Positions 21,855 to 30,862 of a stretch of 64,000 bases of DNA are shown here, piece after piece. Made by a program: the position numbers and the translations under genes. Numbering within the stretch: position 1 is the stretch's first letter; each line of letters starts with the position of its first letter. Under the pieces are notes generated by a model. That model did not search any database. It was not told where the DNA came from and worked only from the letters and a program-made list of their open reading frames with translations. The DNA comes from Weissella koreensis KCTC 3621 (lineage in GTDB: Bacteria; Bacillota; Bacilli; Lactobacillales; Lactobacillaceae). Location: positions 124,001 through 188,000 of the forward strand of contig NZ_AKGG01000012.1 of assembly GCF_000277645.1 (NCBI RefSeq). Reading direction: 5' to 3'.

Positions 21855-22866
21855 ATGAGTATTAAAAAACAATCTAACGGAACTTATAATGTTCGAGTTA
21901 CTTTCTCGGATAATTTAGGTAAGCGCCGTGAGAAAAATAAAAAAGTATCAATTCCCTAACTTTGGCCAAGAAATGGGAACGTGATATCTTAAATAAAGTT
22001 GATGATGGTGAATTTGATAAGTTCAATTCAAACATGACGCTAAATGACGCTTTTAAATCTTGGTTAGATATTTATTCTAAAAAAGTTTTGCCATCAACTT
22101 ATCGTAAAGCTGAAAATTTTATCCATTTAAACAGGTCATGAGTACATTGGTTTCACTTGAAGTAATTCAGAAGAACCCATTTGATAAAGTTACTTTTCCA
22201 AAAGCAAAACCTGCTCCAGTATTTATGGACCGAGTTGATTATTATAAAAAGGATCAGCTAAAATCATTTTTAGATACAGCTGAAATTTTATATGCTGATA
22301 AAAAGTACCATGTGTATGCTCTCTTCCGTCTCTTAGCGTTTTCTGGAATGCGTAAAGGTGAAGCTTTAGCTTTGGAATGGAAAGACATTAATTTTGACGG
22401 ATGTACCATTGCTATTAATAAAGCCTTATCAGTAGACAAGAATGGCAATACGATTTTGAGTACGCCTAAGACAAAAGCTGGTAATCGTATTGTCAAAATT
22501 GATAAAATTACCATTAACATATTAAAACATTATCAAGCTATTCAAGCCACATCTATTCTTAAAAGTGGTCTAAAGGCTAAAGGATTTGTCTTTACGAATA
22601 ATGACCTACAATCTTATATGAAAATTCAAAAGCCACGTAAATGGTGTGAAACAATTACTAAGAAAGCAGATTTACCTCGTATTAAAATTCATGGATTTAG
22701 ACATACCTATGCTACTCTTTCAGCTCAAGCTGGAATGAATATCAAGCAACTTCAATATCAATTGGGGCATGATGATGTTCAAACAACCTTGGCAATTTAT
22801 ACTGCTGTAACTGAATAAATGAAGGAAACTACTGCTGATATCTTTACCAGTTTAGTTAATTTCTAA
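21855..22866 (+). pseudogene. Tyrosine-family phage integrase, several lesions
   Basis: AAAGGAG and ATG at 21855. The N-terminal arm-binding domain (MSIKKQSNGTYNVRVTFSDN) reads to about 21950, then shifts frame (LTLAKKWERDILNKVDDGEF...), and after ENFIHLN at about 22130 about 80 codons of the core-binding domain are missing. The catalytic part is in the third frame (SGMRKGEALALEW with the first Arg, HGFRHTYATL, and Tyr in TLAIYTAV). A TAA at 22816 precedes the last residues MKETTADIFTSLVNF in phase. It faces the 3' end of tRNA-Ser, the expected integration site. Confidence 0.88.
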
Positions 22867-22893
22867 AAAGTACCCACTCAGGTACCCTTTTAT
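22865..22893 (+). terminator. Terminator of the integrase pseudogene
   Basis: AAAAGTACC, loop, GGTAC followed by CCTTTTATT directly after the stop. Confidence 0.55.
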
Positions 22894-22937
22894 TCGAACT
22901 TCGGCGAACATTTGGGGACTTCAACGAACACATGTAT

Positions 22938-22992
22938 AAAAAACAAACCCCGTCATATCAACGATTATCGCGATACAACGGGATTTGTTTTT
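22938..22992 (-). terminator. Terminator after tRNA-Ser
   Basis: AAACAAACCCCGT pairs with AACGGGATTTGTTT around a 24-base loop; T-runs on both strands. It includes the sequence ACAACGGGATTTG, which is also present in the tRNA 3' arm (23006-23018): a direct repeat at the probable attachment site. Confidence 0.7.
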
Positions 22993-23001
22993 TTATATTA
23001 A

Positions 23002-23090
23002 GGAGACAACGGGATTTGAACCCGTGCGCCGGCTCTACACCGGTTCGGCGGATTTCGAGTCCGCTGCATTACCACTCTGCCATATCTCCA
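23002..23090 (-). tRNA. tRNA-Ser (CGA), probable prophage attachment site
   Basis: 89 bases on the minus strand with GGAGATA/TATCTCC type acceptor, long variable arm, and anticodon loop CTCGAAA, so the anticodon is CGA. Its 3' end faces the integrase pseudogene 136 bases away. Confidence 0.92.
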
Positions 23091-23202
23091 ACAAATACTA
23101 TAGTTAATTATAACCATAATATTTAAGCGAATCAACTAAAAAAACCACATCAAATTAAATTTGACATGGATTACAAATGTGATTTAAGTAAAAAAAGAAC
23201 CC

Positions 23203-24201
23203 TTAATTCTTTGTTGATTCACGTTTAGCATAGCCGTGTGCCAACAAGACTTCAGACGTTTCTAATTCTTCATTATTCATTAATTTTGTTAACATCCGCA
23301 TTGAAACAGCCCCAATATCATAAATTGGTTGGATAACTGAACTCAATTGTGGTCGAGTCATAAGAGTAATATGTGAATTATTCACAGTAACTACTTCAAA
23401 ATTATCAGGAATCTTAACATTATTATCAGTCATATAGTTAAGTACTCCAGCAGCCATTTCATCATCTACTACTACAGATGCTGTAGCACCAGAATCACGA
23501 ATTTCATCACCTAATTGGTAACCACTCTCATACTCATATTCACCAGCAAAAATCAAATCTTCATCATATTCAATTCCAGCATCTTCCAATGCATTTTGAT
23601 AACCCTTTAATTTAAAATCACTATTAATTGTTTGATTAAGTGGTCCTGAAATGAAACTAATTTTTTTATGTCCGCTTGCAATTAATTTTTCTGTAATTTC
23701 TTGCACAGCAGAAATATAATCAATGTTGACTGACGGCTTTTGATTTTTTAAATCTACCGATCCTGATAAGACAACTGGCACATTAGACTTATCCAATTCT
23801 TCTCGTAAACGATCATCAATGATATTTCCCATGTATAAAATACCATCAACTTGTTTACTTAATAATGATTCCACTACTTCAGATGCATTCTTTTCTTCCG
23901 AATTAGCTAAAATAATTTGATAGTTGTACATTCGTGCAACGTCATCAATTCCACGTGATAATTCTGAAAAATAGATATTTGTTACATCAGGAATCACGAT
24001 TCCAACAGTTGTACTTTTCCGTGATGCCAATCCACGCGCAACTGCATTAGGTCGATAATTTAAATTAGCAATAACTGCTTCAACTTTATCTTTAGTTTCG
24101 CTACGCACATTTGTATTTCCGTTGACAACCCGTGAAACGGTAGCCATTGATACTCCTGCTTCGCGTGCAACATCATAAATTGTAACCGCTTGTTTTTCCA
24201 T
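23203..24201 (-). CDS. ccpA: Catabolite control protein A, LacI family
   Basis: 332 residues. N-terminal LacI helix-turn-helix (TIYDVAREAGVSMATVSRVV) with the CcpA-specific reading frame NGNTNVRSETKDKV, then a periplasmic-binding-like core with VGIVIPDVTNIYFSELSRGI. CcpA binds cre sites with HPr-Ser-P and controls carbon catabolite repression. The cre site at 24266 upstream suggests autoregulation, and pepQ is divergent, as in many lactobacilli. Size and neighbours agree with ccpA; other LacI paralogues cannot be strictly excluded. Confidence 0.9.
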   Translation of the reverse strand: MEKQAVTIYDVAREAGVSMATVSRVVNGNTNVRSETKDKVEAVIANLNYRPNAVARGLASRKSTTVGIVIPDVTNIYFSELSRGIDDVARMYNYQIILANSEEKNASEVVESLLSKQVDGILYMGNIIDDRLREELDKSNVPVVLSGSVDLKNQKPSVNIDYISAVQEITEKLIASGHKKISFISGPLNQTINSDFKLKGYQNALEDAGIEYDEDLIFAGEYEYESGYQLGDEIRDSGATASVVVDDEMAAGVLNYMTDNNVKIPDNFEVVTVNNSHITLMTRPQLSSVIQPIYDIGAVSMRMLTKLMNNEELETSEVLLAHGYAKRESTKN

Positions 24202-24265
24202 ATTAAGTACCTCCTTTTGATAAATTAATTGATATAAAGGCTATTATATCAATTTATGAAAATAA

Positions 24266-24281
24266 ATACAACCGTTTTCAT
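24266..24281 (-). promoter_or_regulatory. cre site between ccpA and pepQ
   Basis: On the minus strand ATGAAAACGGTTGTAT, close to the cre consensus WTGNAANCGNWNNCW. It lies 65 bases from the ccpA start. Confidence 0.7.
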
Positions 24282-24415
24282 TCCTAATTTACCAGGGGCT
24301 AAGCAACATTTTCACAATGTCTTTATTAAAAAAACTACTAAATTATGTAAATCAAATGAAAATTTTATCATAAAAGTGTAAAATATACATTAATATATTG
24401 ATAAGGAGTAATATT

Positions 24416-25516
24416 ATGTCTTCAAAAATTAATCAAGTTCAACAATGGCTAAACACCAACCAATTAGATGTTGCATATTTTTCGGATTTCCATTCTATCT
24501 CATACTTAACTGGTTTCGAGTCGGACCCTATTGAGCGCATTTTAGCATTAGTTGTTTTTGCTCAAGATGATCCAATTATTTTCGCTCCGGCGCTAGAAGT
24601 TGAGGCGGTTAAATCAACAGGTTGGCAATTCCCAGTTTATGGATACCAAGACCATGAAAATGGTTGGCAAATCCTTGCTAATCACATTAAAGAAAATACC
24701 AATCACTTAACTCATTGGGCGATTGAAAGTGAACAATTAACATTGGCTCGCGCCGAATTGATTAAATCTGCATTGCCCGAAATTAAATTTGAAGGTGATC
24801 TGACAGAAATAATTCAAAATATGCGCTTGCATAAGTCAGACGATGAAATTAAGAAAATGCATTTAGCTGGTGATGATGCCGACTTGGCATTTGAAGCAGG
24901 CTTTGCTGCTCTTCAAACTGGAACGACTGAATTATCAGTCGCAGCCAGTCTAGAATTTGAGACTAAGAAACGTGGAATTCCTGGAATGTCATTTGAGACA
25001 TTAGTCCAATTTGGTGCCCATGCTGCCGATCCTCATGGTGCCACGGGGTTAACTGAATTAAAGAAGGGTGATATGGCGCTCTTTGACCTAGGTACAATTC
25101 ATGATGGTTATGTCTCTGATGCAACTCGAACAGTCGCTTTTGGTAATGTTTCGGACCATCAACGCGATGTTTATCAAGTCGTCTTAGAAGCTCAACTTGC
25201 TGCTCAATCACAAGTTAAGCCCGGTATGACTGCCAGTGAATTAGATGGTATTGCTCGTGATGTCATTACCAAAGCAGGTTATGGAGAATACTTTGTCCAT
25301 CGTCTAGGCCATGGACTTGGTTCTTCTGTCCATGAATTCCCACAAATCATGGGTGGAAATGATTTAGTACTTGAACCTGGAATGGCCTTCTCAATTGAAC
25401 CTGGAATTTATATTCCTGGTGACATGGGAGTTCGGATTGAAGATTCAATCGTATTAACAGAATCAGGTGCTGATTCATTTACTCATCTATCAAAAGATCT
25501 TAGAATTATTGATTAA
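24416..25516 (+). CDS. pepQ: Xaa-Pro dipeptidase
   Basis: 366 residues. M24-type metallopeptidase: N-terminal creatinase-like domain (SSKINQVQQWLNTNQLDVAYF...), C-terminal pita-bread domain with the metal ligands D..D (FDLGTIHDGYVSDATRT), H (HRLGHGLGSSVHEFPQI) and E (MAFSIEPGIY, VRIEDSIVL). It hydrolyses X-Pro dipeptides from peptide uptake. ATG at 24416 taken because AAGGAG lies 8 bases upstream. Divergent from ccpA, a classical arrangement. Confidence 0.93.
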   Translation: MSSKINQVQQWLNTNQLDVAYFSDFHSISYLTGFESDPIERILALVVFAQDDPIIFAPALEVEAVKSTGWQFPVYGYQDHENGWQILANHIKENTNHLTHWAIESEQLTLARAELIKSALPEIKFEGDLTEIIQNMRLHKSDDEIKKMHLAGDDADLAFEAGFAALQTGTTELSVAASLEFETKKRGIPGMSFETLVQFGAHAADPHGATGLTELKKGDMALFDLGTIHDGYVSDATRTVAFGNVSDHQRDVYQVVLEAQLAAQSQVKPGMTASELDGIARDVITKAGYGEYFVHRLGHGLGSSVHEFPQIMGGNDLVLEPGMAFSIEPGIYIPGDMGVRIEDSIVLTESGADSFTHLSKDLRIID

Positions 25517-25605
25517 TTTAAAATATAATAATATCTCTTGTAAACTCTGAAAATTGAGCTTAATTTTCAGGAATTTATGCTGTTTAATATGTTAACTCCA
25601 AATTA

Positions 25606-25644
25606 AAAGACTAGTTAGAACCAATCTCTAACTAGTCTTTTTTT
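25606..25644. terminator. Convergent terminator of pepQ and nrdF
   Basis: AAAAGACTAGTTAGA pairs with TCTAACTAGTCTTTTTTT; T-runs on both strands. Confidence 0.9.
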
Positions 25645-25649
25645 ACTTA

Positions 25650-26612
25650 TTAATTTAACCCATAATTGTAATCACTATCATCCATAACTTCAACTTGACC
25701 AAGTCTATAACCGTTTCCAACCTGTGAGAAGAAGTCATGATTAGATGTAGTCGTTGAAATCCCATTCATAACAATGGGATTAACATCATCAGCACTATCT
25801 GGGAAAATAGGATCTTGCCCCAAATTCATCAAAGCCTTGTTGGCGTTATAACGAATGAAAGTTAAGACTGATTCTGACCATCCCATTGGGTCATATAATT
25901 CATGTGTAAATTGCTCTTCATTATTATATAAATCTAGTAAGAATTCATACATCCAATTCTTAAATTCAGCTTGCTCACCTTCACCCAACTCATTAAAGCC
26001 AAGTTGGAATTTATATCCAATGTATGTTCCATGCACAGATTCATCACGTAAAATTAATTTAATAATTTCAGCAACATTGTTCAACTTATTATGTCCTAAA
26101 TAGTAAAGCGGGGTGTAAAATCCTGAATAAAATAAGAATGTCTCCAAAAAGACAGATGCTACCTTCTTTTGAAGGGCTGTTCCATTTTGATAGACAGCAT
26201 TAATTTTATTTGCCTTATATTGTAAATATTCATTTTGATTAGTCCATGAAAAAATCTCATCAATTTCTTCTGAACTATTTAATGTTTCAAAAATTGATGA
26301 ATATGACTTAGCATGCACTGATTCCATAAACTCGATATTATTTAAGACCGCTTCTTCATGCTGTGTTCGAATATTTTCCTTTAATGAGGTCATCCCATCT
26401 TGAGATTGAAGTGTGTCTAATAAGGTTAAACCACCAAACACGTGCCCTACCAAATAATGTTCCTCTTCAGTCATTTTTCGCCAATCATCCAAGTCATTTG
26501 ACAAAGGAATTCTGGTATCGAGCCAAAATTGTTCAGTTAATTTCTCCCATGTTGCCTTATCAATCTGATCCTCAATAACGTTCCAATTGATTGCTTGATA
26601 ATTCTCCGCCAT
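25650..26612 (-). CDS. nrdF: Ribonucleotide reductase class Ib, beta subunit
   Basis: 320 residues. Ligands and radical residue fit NrdF: Asp66, Glu97, His100 and Tyr104 (AVLNNIEFMESVHAKSYSSIF), then the second Glu and His in RDESVHGTYIGY. NrdF carries the Mn2-tyrosyl radical cofactor and needs NrdI. It is the last gene of nrdH-nrdE-nrdF on the minus strand, 26 bases after nrdE. Confidence 0.95.
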   Translation of the reverse strand: MAENYQAINWNVIEDQIDKATWEKLTEQFWLDTRIPLSNDLDDWRKMTEEEHYLVGHVFGGLTLLDTLQSQDGMTSLKENIRTQHEEAVLNNIEFMESVHAKSYSSIFETLNSSEEIDEIFSWTNQNEYLQYKANKINAVYQNGTALQKKVASVFLETFLFYSGFYTPLYYLGHNKLNNVAEIIKLILRDESVHGTYIGYKFQLGFNELGEGEQAEFKNWMYEFLLDLYNNEEQFTHELYDPMGWSESVLTFIRYNANKALMNLGQDPIFPDSADDVNPIVMNGISTTTSNHDFFSQVGNGYRLGQVEVMDDSDYNYGLN

Positions 26613-26638
26613 ATCTAATAATTCTCCCTATCATTTTC

Positions 26639-28810
26639 TTAAATTGAACATGATTCACACTCATTGACACCCAATTCACCGTCATCATCAGTATAAGTTC
26701 GAATATAATAAACTGATTTAATATTCTTATGATAAGCATACATCCTTAAGATATTCAAATCACGAGTGGTCATCTTATTGGTACGCCCATTTTTCCACTC
26801 ATAAAGTCCTTCTGGCAAAGTAGAACGCATAAACAAAGTTAAAGCCATCCCCTGATCAATATGTTGTTGAGCAGTTGAATAAACATCAATTACTTTCCTC
26901 ATATCAAGATCATACGCTGATTCATAATATGGAAGTGTATCATTTTTCAAATATGGCGCTGGATAATAAATTTTACCAATCTTTTTCTCTTGTCGTTCCT
27001 CAATCTTATTAATAATTGGATGTAACGAAGCCGTTGAATCATTTACATATGAGATTGATCCAGTCGGTGCAATTGCTAACCGGTAAGCGTTATAAAGTCC
27101 AAATTTTTGTATTTGTTCTTTTAAATACTGCCAATCAGCTTGATCTGGAATATGGTGTTGCTTGAATAATTCCTGAACTTTTTCTGTCTTAGGTTGGAAA
27201 TTATTTTGTAGATACTTATCAAAATATTTTCCATTAGCATATTCAGATTCTTCAAACCCATCAAAAGTAATTTTCCGCTCTTTAGCAATCTGATTCGAGG
27301 CCAATAATGAGTAATAGTTTAGCATCATGAAATACATATTGGTAAAGTCCAAAGCTTCTTCATCACCATAATACATCTTATTTTTAGCAAAATACGCTGC
27401 TAATCCCATCGCACCAAGACCGACAGCATGTAGTGCTTGATTTCCTTTTTGGACTGATGGTACAACATCTAATTTTGAATTATCTGAGACAAACGAAAGG
27501 GCCCGAATCATAGTTTCAACTGATGAAGCAAAATCATTAGTCTCCATCATATTAACGATATTAGTTGATCCCAAATTACATGAGATATCAGTCCCCATTT
27601 CTTCATACTCTTGTTTATTATTAATAATGCTTGGCGTTTGAACCTGCAAAATTTCTGAACAAAGATTGGAAGAAACCACCTTACCTGAAATTGGATTAGC
27701 GCGATTCACTACATCCAAATTAATAATATATGGATAACCAGACTCTTGCTGTAACTTTGAAATTTCATTTTCTAAATCACGGGCCTTAATCATAGTTTTT
27801 TTAATACGCGGATTAGCAACCAAATTATCATACTCATCAGTTATGTCGATATAGTTGAAAGGTTCCCCATACTCTCTTTCCACATCGTAAGGTGAAAAAA
27901 GATACATCATAGCGTCTTTTTTGATTAATTCATAAAACTTATCTGGAACAGTAAGCCCCAAAGAAAGGGTCTTAACCCGTATTTTCTCATCAGCATTTTC
28001 CTTTTTAGTCGACAAAAATTGCATAATATCTGGATGGAAAACTGATAAATATACTACCCCTGCTCCTTGGCGTTGACCCATTTGGTTGGAATAGCTAAAT
28101 GAATCTTCTAATAACTTCATCACTGGTACAACCCCGGATGCAGCATTAGCAGTCCCTTTAATCGTTGCACCTGCTTCTCGTAAATTAGATAAATTAATTC
28201 CAACTCCGCCACCCATTTTAGATAACTGTAATGCTGAATTAATGACGCGTCCAATGGAATTCATATCATCAGTCGTCTGCAAGACGAAACAGGAAACTAA
28301 TTCTCCTCGACGTGCCTTTCCAGCATTCAAAAATGATGGAGTAGCTGGTTGGTATCGTTGATGAATCATTTCATTAGCTAAATTCATTACTAATGTCTCA
28401 TCACCATTGGCATAAAACAAAGAGTTCATGGCCACACGATCAATATAATTTTCAACATAGAAACGTTGGTCGTTTGTTTTTAATGCATATTGTGCATAAA
28501 ATTTGTATGCTGCCATAAATGATTTAAATTTAAATTGTTCTGACTTGAGGAAAGCATATAGTTGTTCAATAAAAGCAAAGTCATATTGATTCAACATATC
28601 TTTATCAATAAACTCGTTCTCTAGTAAATAATCAAATTTAGCTTTTAAAGAATCAAATTTAAGTGTATTTGGAATAACATTTTCTTTTAAAAATGCTTCT
28701 AATGCTTCACGATCTTTGTCAATTTGAATCATCCCATTTTTTGGAATATTTAATTCATTATTCAAATCAAAATAAGTTACTTCATCTTGATTCAACGTGT
28801 CTAATGCCAT
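26639..28810 (-). CDS. nrdE: Ribonucleotide reductase class Ib, alpha subunit
   Basis: 723 residues, normal for NrdE. Start MALDTLNQDEVTYFDLNNEL; substrate-site region VSCFVLQTTDDMNSIGRVI with the first active Cys, NLCSEILQVQTPSIINN with the radical Cys, and the C-terminal redox pair in NECESCSI. It lacks the N-terminal ATP cone, as expected for class Ib. Reduces ribonucleoside diphosphates using NrdH. Confidence 0.96.
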   Translation of the reverse strand: MALDTLNQDEVTYFDLNNELNIPKNGMIQIDKDREALEAFLKENVIPNTLKFDSLKAKFDYLLENEFIDKDMLNQYDFAFIEQLYAFLKSEQFKFKSFMAAYKFYAQYALKTNDQRFYVENYIDRVAMNSLFYANGDETLVMNLANEMIHQRYQPATPSFLNAGKARRGELVSCFVLQTTDDMNSIGRVINSALQLSKMGGGVGINLSNLREAGATIKGTANAASGVVPVMKLLEDSFSYSNQMGQRQGAGVVYLSVFHPDIMQFLSTKKENADEKIRVKTLSLGLTVPDKFYELIKKDAMMYLFSPYDVEREYGEPFNYIDITDEYDNLVANPRIKKTMIKARDLENEISKLQQESGYPYIINLDVVNRANPISGKVVSSNLCSEILQVQTPSIINNKQEYEEMGTDISCNLGSTNIVNMMETNDFASSVETMIRALSFVSDNSKLDVVPSVQKGNQALHAVGLGAMGLAAYFAKNKMYYGDEEALDFTNMYFMMLNYYSLLASNQIAKERKITFDGFEESEYANGKYFDKYLQNNFQPKTEKVQELFKQHHIPDQADWQYLKEQIQKFGLYNAYRLAIAPTGSISYVNDSTASLHPIINKIEERQEKKIGKIYYPAPYLKNDTLPYYESAYDLDMRKVIDVYSTAQQHIDQGMALTLFMRSTLPEGLYEWKNGRTNKMTTRDLNILRMYAYHKNIKSVYYIRTYTDDDGELGVNECESCSI

Positions 28811-28840
28811 TTCATATACTCCCTTATTATCAGATCAAAT

Positions 28841-28880
28841 AAAAAAGACCAATGGTTAAAATAACTTTGGCCCTCTTTAT
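28841..28880 (-). terminator. Hairpin between nrdH and nrdE
   Basis: Minus strand GGGCCAAAGTTA, short loop, TAACCATTGGTC, then TTTTTT. It resembles a terminator inside the operon and may reduce read-through from nrdH to nrdE or be a processing site. Confidence 0.55.
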
Positions 28881-28924
28881 AAACCAACCACTCAATTAAT
28901 ATTTTGTATTAATTGCATCTTAAT

Positions 28925-29158
28925 TTAGATTGCCATACGTAATTTCTTTAATAAATCTGGTCGGAATCCCTTAATGGGCTCTTGTTGATCTGCAAAAACA
29001 ACTGGGACAGCTTGATAACCTGCACTTTTCAAAAAGTTCATTGCTTCAGCATCATCCTCAACATTTTTTTCAGTAAATTCAATCCCGTACTGTATTAATG
29101 TTTTCTTAGTCATCATACATTGCACACAATTATTCTTTGTATAAACTGTGACTGACAT
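28925..29158 (-). CDS. nrdH: Glutaredoxin-like NrdH redoxin
   Basis: 77 residues starting MSVTVYTKNNCVQCMMTKK. The redox motif is Cys11-Val-Gln-Cys14, the standard C-V/M-Q-C of NrdH, and the C-terminal FRPDLLKKL is typical. Donates electrons to NrdE. ATG at 29158 preferred, with AGGAT upstream; the longer upstream start is unlikely. Confidence 0.94.
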   Translation of the reverse strand: MSVTVYTKNNCVQCMMTKKTLIQYGIEFTEKNVEDDAEAMNFLKSAGYQAVPVVFADQQEPIKGFRPDLLKKLRMAI

Positions 29159-29438
29159 GGTTAAAATCCTCCAATTTATTTCTTTTATTTGCACCTTTTT
29201 CGGAATGCTTTATGTGCTTTAGTATACCTACGAAAATAACATAAAGCAATATTGAAATTAAATCATTTTCGTGTTAAGGATAAAATAAACCGCTTTAATT
29301 AGCTATTTAAAGCCATTTAACAACAAACGTTATTGAGAAACTAAATCTAACGCAATGTTATATTTATTATGCAAAAGAGTTGTTTAACTTTTAAAAATGG
29401 AGTATCTTTATACTATTATATTTAACAAGGAGCCTCAA

Positions 29439-30128
29439 ATGATTATCAACTTAATCTATACCTCAATTGCTGGAAATACTAAAAAATTCATTGATAATTT
29501 AATTGAATTCTCACAACATAACGAAATTAATTATCAATTTAAAGCTATTGAAATTTCTGCAAACACACAACTAAACACTTTAGATCACCCAAGTTTTGTT
29601 TTTGTCCCAACCTATTTAGATGGTGGTAATGGCATTCATAGCGGTGTGAAAGAGATCCTCACTACTCCACTCTTTGAATTTCTTGAAGATCTACCTGATA
29701 CTAAAAATATTTTAGGCGTCATTGGATCAGGCAACAAAAATTTTAATGCGCAATATGTTTTAACTGCTCGACGTTATGCTATTAAATTTGGTGTTCCTTT
29801 AATTGACAACTTCGAATTACGTGGTGTTCCAACAGATGTTGAACGTATCTTTAATAATATTATGACCAGGCTAGATCAAAAGATATCAAATCGACCACTT
29901 CAATTTAAACCAACAAAGGCCTATCAATGCATTTCTAACGCTGTGACTGAACTTATAATGATTGATGAAAACCAACAGTTGGTTTCCCCTATCTTTGCTG
30001 GAAGCAATTTTAACTTGTCTTCGCAGGCATTAGACCCTATAGAATTAGAAAGACCCGAGGAACTGTATTCTATTCAAGTTAAAGCCTTAACCATTCAACA
30101 CTATTGGTTGGTACCTCGAACAATCTAA
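29439..30128 (+). CDS. nrdI: NrdI-like flavodoxin with an extra C-terminal domain
   Basis: 229 residues. The first about 148 are NrdI: the FMN phosphate loop TSIAGNTKKFIDNL, the flavin loop PTYLDGGNGIHSGV and GVIGSGNKNFNAQYVLTARRYA..FGVP. NrdI makes the oxidant for the Mn2-tyrosyl cofactor of NrdF. Family proteins are usually 130-160 residues; here about 80 residues follow (about 149-229) with no motif I know. ATG at 29439 is preceded by AAGGAG. It diverges from nrdHEF and shares the promoter region. Confidence 0.88.
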   Translation: MIINLIYTSIAGNTKKFIDNLIEFSQHNEINYQFKAIEISANTQLNTLDHPSFVFVPTYLDGGNGIHSGVKEILTTPLFEFLEDLPDTKNILGVIGSGNKNFNAQYVLTARRYAIKFGVPLIDNFELRGVPTDVERIFNNIMTRLDQKISNRPLQFKPTKAYQCISNAVTELIMIDENQQLVSPIFAGSNFNLSSQALDPIELERPEELYSIQVKALTIQHYWLVPRTI

Positions 30129-30155
30129 GAACAATATAATTTTTTATATAATTAA

Positions 30156-30207
30156 TAAAAATACCCTTACCATTGAAAGTTAAACTCCAACGGTAAGGGT
30201 ATTTTTA
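30156..30207. terminator. Bidirectional terminator
   Basis: AAAAATACCCTTACC pairs with GGTAAGGGTATTTTT, separating nrdI from the MarR gene. Confidence 0.9.
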
Positions 30208-30216
30208 TATTTTTAA

Positions 30217-30666
30217 TTAATCAACTAAATTTTTCAAATAGTCTTGTAATCTAAAAATAGCATTTTGTACTGTATTTGATTCTTCACTATCAAGGTCACT
30301 AAACATCGTATGTGTAAGTCCCCGGTGAAAAGCATCATGGGAACGACAAACTGCTTGTCCTTTGGCAGTTAAAACGATTAGAACAAGACGTCGATCAACA
30401 TCATCACGCTGACGTTCAACATAACCCTTGCGGAATAATTTATCAATCGAACTAGTCATTGTACTTGGTGTTACATGTACAATATGAGCTAGTTTTGATG
30501 CGGCCACTTCACCTTGTCCACCAATCGCCGCAATAATGTGCATATCCTTTAGTGTAATATCACTAAACTCAGAGTCACGCAGTGAGGCCTCTTCTATCCA
30601 CATTGCATTATTAAAAACATCAACAAGTGAAGTATTCACATCTTCAAAAGAAATTTTATCCGCCAT
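30217..30666 (-). CDS. MarR-family transcriptional regulator
   Basis: 149 residues starting MADKISFEDVNTSLVDVF. Winged helix-turn-helix: VAASKLAHIVHVTPSTMTSS IDKL, then the wing RKGYVERQRDDVDRRLVLIVLT. It resembles FabT/ZitR-like MarR proteins, but the fab operon is not nearby, so the target is unknown. ATG at 30666 taken; the upstream frame extension is not supported. Downstream of the ileS terminator, so it is a separate transcript. Confidence 0.8.
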   Translation of the reverse strand: MADKISFEDVNTSLVDVFNNAMWIEEASLRDSEFSDITLKDMHIIAAIGGQGEVAASKLAHIVHVTPSTMTSSIDKLFRKGYVERQRDDVDRRLVLIVLTAKGQAVCRSHDAFHRGLTHTMFSDLDSEESNTVQNAIFRLQDYLKNLVD

Positions 30667-30779
30667 TTTCACCATCCTTATTTCTATCAAATTATCTAGA
30701 AACATCCGATAATTTGAACTTCTAAATATTCGACACTTCATCTTAACGTGATATTTATTTTTTGTCAAATATCATCGTA

Positions 30780-30822
30780 AAGATAAAAGCGACCGGGTAA
30801 AAAAATTCCGATCGCTTCTCTT
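30780..30822 (-). terminator. Terminator of ileS
   Basis: AAGCGACCGG and CCGATCGCTT form the stem; T-rich on the minus strand. Confidence 0.8.
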
Positions 30823-30862
30823 CTATTCAGTAATTTATCAAATGATAGAATTATTTATTAAA

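Noticed and set aside
22254..22520. Minus-strand frame inside the integrase
   Set aside because: Shadow of the integrase catalytic domain in the opposite frame.
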